A stretch of DNA of 5,182 nt from NCBI GenBank assembly GCA_964506935.1, contig CAZDOD010000195.1, positions 1 to 5,182 of the forward strand, written 5' to 3'. The position numbers were made by a program, and so were the translations under genes. The DNA is from CAZDOD01 sp964506935 (GTDB taxonomy: Bacteria; Desulfobacterota; Zymogenia; Zymogenales; Zymogenaceae). Each line of letters starts with the position of its first letter. The stretch's first letter is position 1. Below are positions 3,928-5,182 of this stretch, piece after piece. The notes under the pieces are model-generated. The model had not been told where the DNA came from, did not search any database, and saw only the letters and a program-made list of their open reading frames with translations.

Positions 3928-4860
3928 TTATTTATGCGACGGGATTACTATAACCTCTCCGGAGTAGATGAGATCGGGGTTTTCGATGACCTCGCGATTT
4001 GCCTCGAAGATAATCGGGTATTTACCTCCATCGCCGTAATACTCCTCGGAGATCTTCCAGAGCATATCGCCTTCCCCTATTGTGTAGTGACGAATTTCCG
4101 GCTCAGTGGTGGATTCCTCTTCATCTTTGCCATAAGGCTCGATCTCTTTTAGCTCATCTTTGATCATGCCGCGAGCCTCAAAGCCGCGAAATGCCATCTC
4201 CATGAGGAAACGATTCTTGAAATCCTCGTCGAGCCTTTCGGGCTTTTGGGGAATCTCCGTTCCTTCAAACGAGACATACTCGTCGGACTCAACGATGATG
4301 GGTTTTCCCCCCTCTGTTCCTCCCAATTTCGATACGAGTTCCAGCGTCCCGTCGAGACAGAGTAGTTCCGTTTTTTCTTCTTTGATGACGCCGAAGTCTG
4401 TGCCCCTCACGCCTATTGCGGCATTATCGGTCTCAATGATGAAGTTGGATCTCCTGTTGACAAAGGGAGCGACCAGCGCCCTGACCTTTCCATATACGAG
4501 CTCAAACCTGTTTTCGGAACGCCTCGTTATCTCTACGCTCCCCATCTCCTTAATAGCTATGTGGCTCTTCGGCCCGACCTTGAAAAAGCTTTCGCCGGGA
4601 AGTTCCAACTCCACCGTCCCGAAATCTCCCGTGGTTATCTCGTCCCCTTCAGAGATTTCTATATCATCGGTCAAAATAAGCCAACCTTCACTCCCCGACT
4701 TCTTTATCAATACCGATCCATCCTGAAAGAGAATGTCGGCACGGGCGCCCTTTGATCTGAGGCAATCCGCCAGACACAGATATAATGTGCCGATGATAAT
4801 AATTACTGCAATGGAGACGAAAAAGGCCCTTTTCAGATCAAATCGATCCCTGTTTCCCAT
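3928..4860 (-). CDS. Membrane-anchored FecR-domain protein with C-terminal LysM
   Basis: This is a 310-aa protein. The basic N-terminus (RFDLKR) is followed by one hydrophobic segment at about 12-30, acting as a signal anchor, so the rest should be periplasmic. The FecR-type domain covers about 60-170. It shows EGDEITTGDFGTVELELPGE, a VGPKSH motif, YGKVRALV, and the signature TDNAAIGVRGTDFGV at about 144-158. A charged, mostly helical linker (about 205-255) leads to a LysM domain (about 257-308) with HYTIGEGDMLWKISEEYYG and NPDLIYSGEVIVIP. FecR domains without a FecI/TonB partner are common in such proteins and often serve as envelope scaffolds rather than iron sensors. LysM should bind peptidoglycan. 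No sigma factor gene is nearby. AGAGGA lies 8 bases before the ATG. The gene is downstream of the Kbp-like gene and upstream of the small membrane protein gene, all read leftward. Confidence 0.9.
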   Translation of the reverse strand: MGNRDRFDLKRAFFVSIAVIIIIGTLYLCLADCLRSKGARADILFQDGSVLIKKSGSEGWLILTDDIEISEGDEITTGDFGTVELELPGESFFKVGPKSHIAIKEMGSVEITRRSENRFELVYGKVRALVAPFVNRRSNFIIETDNAAIGVRGTDFGVIKEEKTELLCLDGTLELVSKLGGTEGGKPIIVESDEYVSFEGTEIPQKPERLDEDFKNRFLMEMAFRGFEARGMIKDELKEIEPYGKDEEESTTEPEIRHYTIGEGDMLWKISEEYYGDGGKYPIIFEANREVIENPDLIYSGEVIVIPSHK

Positions 4861-4890
4861 TCTTTAGATCCTCTCAATGCCAAGTCAGGT

Positions 4891-4920
4891 CTTATATAAG
4901 AGCTTCGTCTGTATTGTCTT
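4891..4920 (-). promoter_or_regulatory. Weak candidate promoter for the FecR-LysM gene
   Basis: On the minus strand AAGACA (4915-4920) and TATAAG (4891-4896) are 18 bases apart, in the 97-base gap between the Kbp-like and FecR-LysM genes. The -10 lies in the palindrome CTTATATAAG (4891-4900). No terminator hairpin is seen in the gap, so read-through from the upstream gene is equally possible. Confidence 0.28.
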
Positions 4921-4954
4921 ACTACGGTAGAAATCCCATCGAAAAATCCCTACA

Positions 4955-5182
4955 TCATTTTTTAGGCGGGATCCTTATTGTCTGTCCGGGATAGATCAGG
5001 TCGGGGTTTTTGATGACCTCTCTATTTGCCTCGAATATCTCGGGATACTTGTTTCCGTCGCCATAGAATTTCTTTGCGATCTTTGAGAGGGAGTCACCCT
5101 TTACAATGGTGTAGAACTGGCTGCTTGGAGATGATGAAGGCTTTACGGATTTCACTAAAAGTCCGTCACTGTCGACATTTTT
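4955..5182 (-). CDS. C-terminal part of a BON-LysM (Kbp/YgaU-like) protein, cut by window edge
   Basis: The frame is open from the right edge (5182) to TGA 4955, giving 75 visible residues. The LysM domain starts at QFYTIVKGDSLSKIAKKFYG, contains KYPEIFEANREVIKNPDLIY, and ends GQTIRIPPKK. This closely follows the C-terminus of E. coli Kbp (YgaU), a BON plus LysM cytoplasmic potassium-binding protein of about 149 aa, including a short Ser/Pro-rich linker before SQFYT. The visible residues before the linker (NVDSDGLLVKSV) resemble the end of the BON domain (V..VDDQVK in Kbp). A GTG at 5155 could give a 66-aa protein, but it has only a weak GGA upstream and would cut away the linker. I therefore treat the gene as 5'-truncated by the window. 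A different LysM protein cannot be excluded. Confidence 0.8.
   Translation of the reverse strand, partial: KNVDSDGLLVKSVKPSSSPSSQFYTIVKGDSLSKIAKKFYGDGNKYPEIFEANREVIKNPDLIYPGQTIRIPPKK

Noticed and set aside
4160..4726. Long rightward frame (188 codons) opposite the FecR-LysM gene.
   Set aside because: It is antisense to a clear FecR gene, rich in Ser/Pro as expected of a shadow frame, and shows no domain.
4955..5155. Treating the LysM protein as a complete 66-aa protein starting at GTG 5155.
   Set aside because: The frame stays open to the window edge, the upstream residues fit the end of a BON domain as in Kbp, and the GTG has only a weak upstream GGA.
1..5182. Search by eye for CRISPR arrays, tRNA or rRNA genes, insertion sequences and attachment sites.
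   Set aside because: No regularly spaced direct repeats, tRNA-like cloverleaf, transposase frame or terminal repeats were seen. The only long repeat is the RRM unit duplication.

Overview
The window looks like part of a bacterial chromosome from a Gram-negative of deltaproteobacterial (Desulfobacterota) type. The evidence is AGGAGG-type ribosome binding sites, TTGACA/TATAAT-type promoters, G-run/T-run intrinsic terminators, small stand-alone RRM proteins, and FecR/LysM and BON-LysM-like envelope or periplasmic proteins. The lineage is an inference from gene style and is not secure. I see no mobile element, tRNA, rRNA or CRISPR array.

Layout. (1) At 1-176 is the 5' end of a leftward gene that may carry a DUF3859-type domain. 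(2) At 391-1092 is a leftward class I SAM-dependent methyltransferase. An AT-rich intergenic region separates it from (3) a rightward V4R (4-vinyl reductase / hydrocarbon-binding) domain protein at 1464-2036, which has a clear promoter and ribosome binding site. (4) A bidirectional terminator at 2191-2221 closes the V4R unit and, from the other side, the first of two leftward RRM RNA-binding protein genes (2230-2499 and 2960-3244). (5) Further right is a leftward cluster: a BON-LysM (Kbp/YgaU-like) protein cut by the window edge (4955-5182), a membrane-anchored FecR-LysM protein (3928-4860) and a small two-helix membrane protein (3721-3903).

The most interesting part is 2191-3494. Two complete monocistronic units lie in tandem. 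Each has the same order: promoter, leader of about 210 nt, RRM gene, G6/C6 terminator. The leaders are conserved well beyond what a promoter and ribosome binding site would need. Both can form a 21-nt hairpin at the 5' end, with a compensatory base change. Both then have a larger stem-loop followed by an identical T6-A-T5 tract, which resembles an internal terminator. Both carry a perfectly conserved block containing TCACCTCC, which matches the anti-Shine-Dalgarno end of 16S rRNA and could pair either with an upstream GAGGT or with the gene's own ribosome binding site. I read this as a candidate undescribed cis-regulatory RNA controlling small RRM proteins, perhaps by temperature or by autoregulation. 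The structure is worked out by eye from only two paralogous copies.

The LysM domains of the FecR protein and the Kbp-like protein are unusually similar to each other (about 35 of 54 residues), which suggests domain copying inside one envelope-related cluster.
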